From the NCBI GenBank assembly GCA_965370435.1, contig CBDUUP010000262.1:1-6509 (forward strand): a DNA stretch of 6,509 nucleotides, in the 5' to 3' direction. Shown piece after piece: positions 6,251 through 6,509 of this stretch. The notes under the pieces were generated by a model that was not told the origin of the DNA, made no database searches, and saw only the letters and a list, made by a program, of their open reading frames with translations. The DNA is from CBDUUP01 sp965370435. GTDB lineage: Bacteria > Chloroflexota > Anaerolineae > Anaerolineales > UBA11579. The position numbers and the translations under genes are program-made. Each line of letters opens with the position of its first letter. Position 1 is the first letter of the stretch.

Positions 6251-6400
6251 GTGACTGTGATTGGCGGTAAACCCCGCGTAGAGCGGGATGGCTATGCCTT
6301 GGGCAACGCGTCGCAGAGGAACGAGTTTCTGGGGGGAGGGTTGGAAGTGGAGGAGATGACTCAGGTGGTGGATACGAAACTGTACCGGCAGAGGGTGTAG
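6251..6400 (+). pseudogene. 49-codon frame of unknown identity, probable gene remnant or small ORF
   Basis: This plus-strand frame begins with GTG (6251-6253, or a second GTG at 6257) and ends in TAG (6398-6400). It reads MTVIGGKPRVERDGYALGNA and later LGGGLEVEEMTQVVDTKLYR. The mix of charged and hydrophobic residues, the helical LEVEEMTQVVDTKLYRQRV end and many G/C third positions look like real coding sequence. The only SD-like bases (GAGAAAGG) overlap the start, so translation initiation is doubtful. It begins 6 bases after the hydrolase-like remnant in another frame. I do not recognise the family. Two overlapping minus-strand frames over the same bases look like shadows. Confidence 0.3.
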
Positions 6401-6403
6401 GCT

Positions 6404-6445
6404 GATAACGCGATAACGCATTGTACATCAAAGAACACCGTTATC
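6404..6445. repeat. GATAACG repeats: tandem pair plus inverted copy
   Basis: GATAACGC occurs twice in direct tandem (6404-6411, 6412-6419), and its inverse CGTTATC lies at 6439-6445. The inverted pair can form a 7-bp stem with a 19-base loop. A TATAAT box (6450-6455, plus strand) follows 4 bases later, so the repeats could be an operator for a gene beginning beyond the right edge. No good -35 is present and the remaining 54 bases of the window hold no supported gene. Confidence 0.35.
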
Positions 6446-6509
6446 CGTGTATAATAAATATCGAGAATTTTTTATGCAGTGAAGATATTGAATAAACGCT
6501 CCGTTGGGC

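Noticed and set aside
6479..6509. Possible plus-strand gene start at GTG 6479 (VKILNKRSVG)
   Set aside because: Only ten codons are visible, there is no ribosome binding site at normal spacing, and the frame cannot be evaluated before the window ends.
1..6509. CRISPR arrays, tRNA/rRNA genes, insertion sequences
   Set aside because: No regularly spaced long repeats, no cloverleaf or rRNA-like stretches, and no transposase motifs or terminal inverted repeats were seen on either strand.

Overview
The window looks like a chromosomal stretch from an environmental bacterium. Every well-supported gene is on the minus strand. The middle (about 970-5950) has moderate-to-high GC and encodes catabolic and envelope proteins: a corrinoid-type MttB-family methyltransferase, a zinc peptidase and an arylsulfotransferase-like lipoprotein. 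I would guess Chloroflexota (Anaerolineae-like), where these families are common, but no taxonomic marker is present, so this is weak inference. The left ~970 bases are visibly more AT-rich, and their gene content suggests a mobile or defence-type insertion.

Left edge (1-716): two minus-strand genes overlap by 4 bases (ATGA). The upstream one (222-569) is a small membrane-anchored protein resembling EACC1, a constant component of bacterial conflict (defence-type) operons. The downstream one (1-225) runs off the window and is unrecognised; its position suggests it is the effector or partner. A 19-bp palindrome overlapping a TATAAT box lies upstream and could be the operator/promoter.

Middle (974-4275): a compact minus-strand operon, in transcription order: M28-family metallopeptidase (404 aa), MttB-superfamily methyltransferase without an internal amber codon (474 aa), and an aspartyl/asparaginyl-beta-hydroxylase-family 2-oxoglutarate/Fe(II) oxygenase (190 aa). 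The gaps are 30 and 59 bases. I infer a route in which a peptide or amide is cut, and a hydroxylated or N-methylated amino-acid-like product is demethylated. No corrinoid protein is encoded in the window.

Right (4352-6021): a strong hairpin terminator separates that operon from a 498-aa lipoprotein with an arylsulfotransferase-type beta-propeller. Its promoter region carries four TTAACA-like hexamers at exact 11-bp spacing ending 12 bp before a -10-like box. This is the architecture of promoters activated by PhoB/PhoP/OmpR-type response regulators.

Right edge (6022-6509): mostly non-coding with decayed coding sequence on the plus strand: a start-less fragment resembling the C-terminus of an alpha/beta hydrolase, then a 49-codon frame of unknown identity, then a small set of GATAACG repeats.
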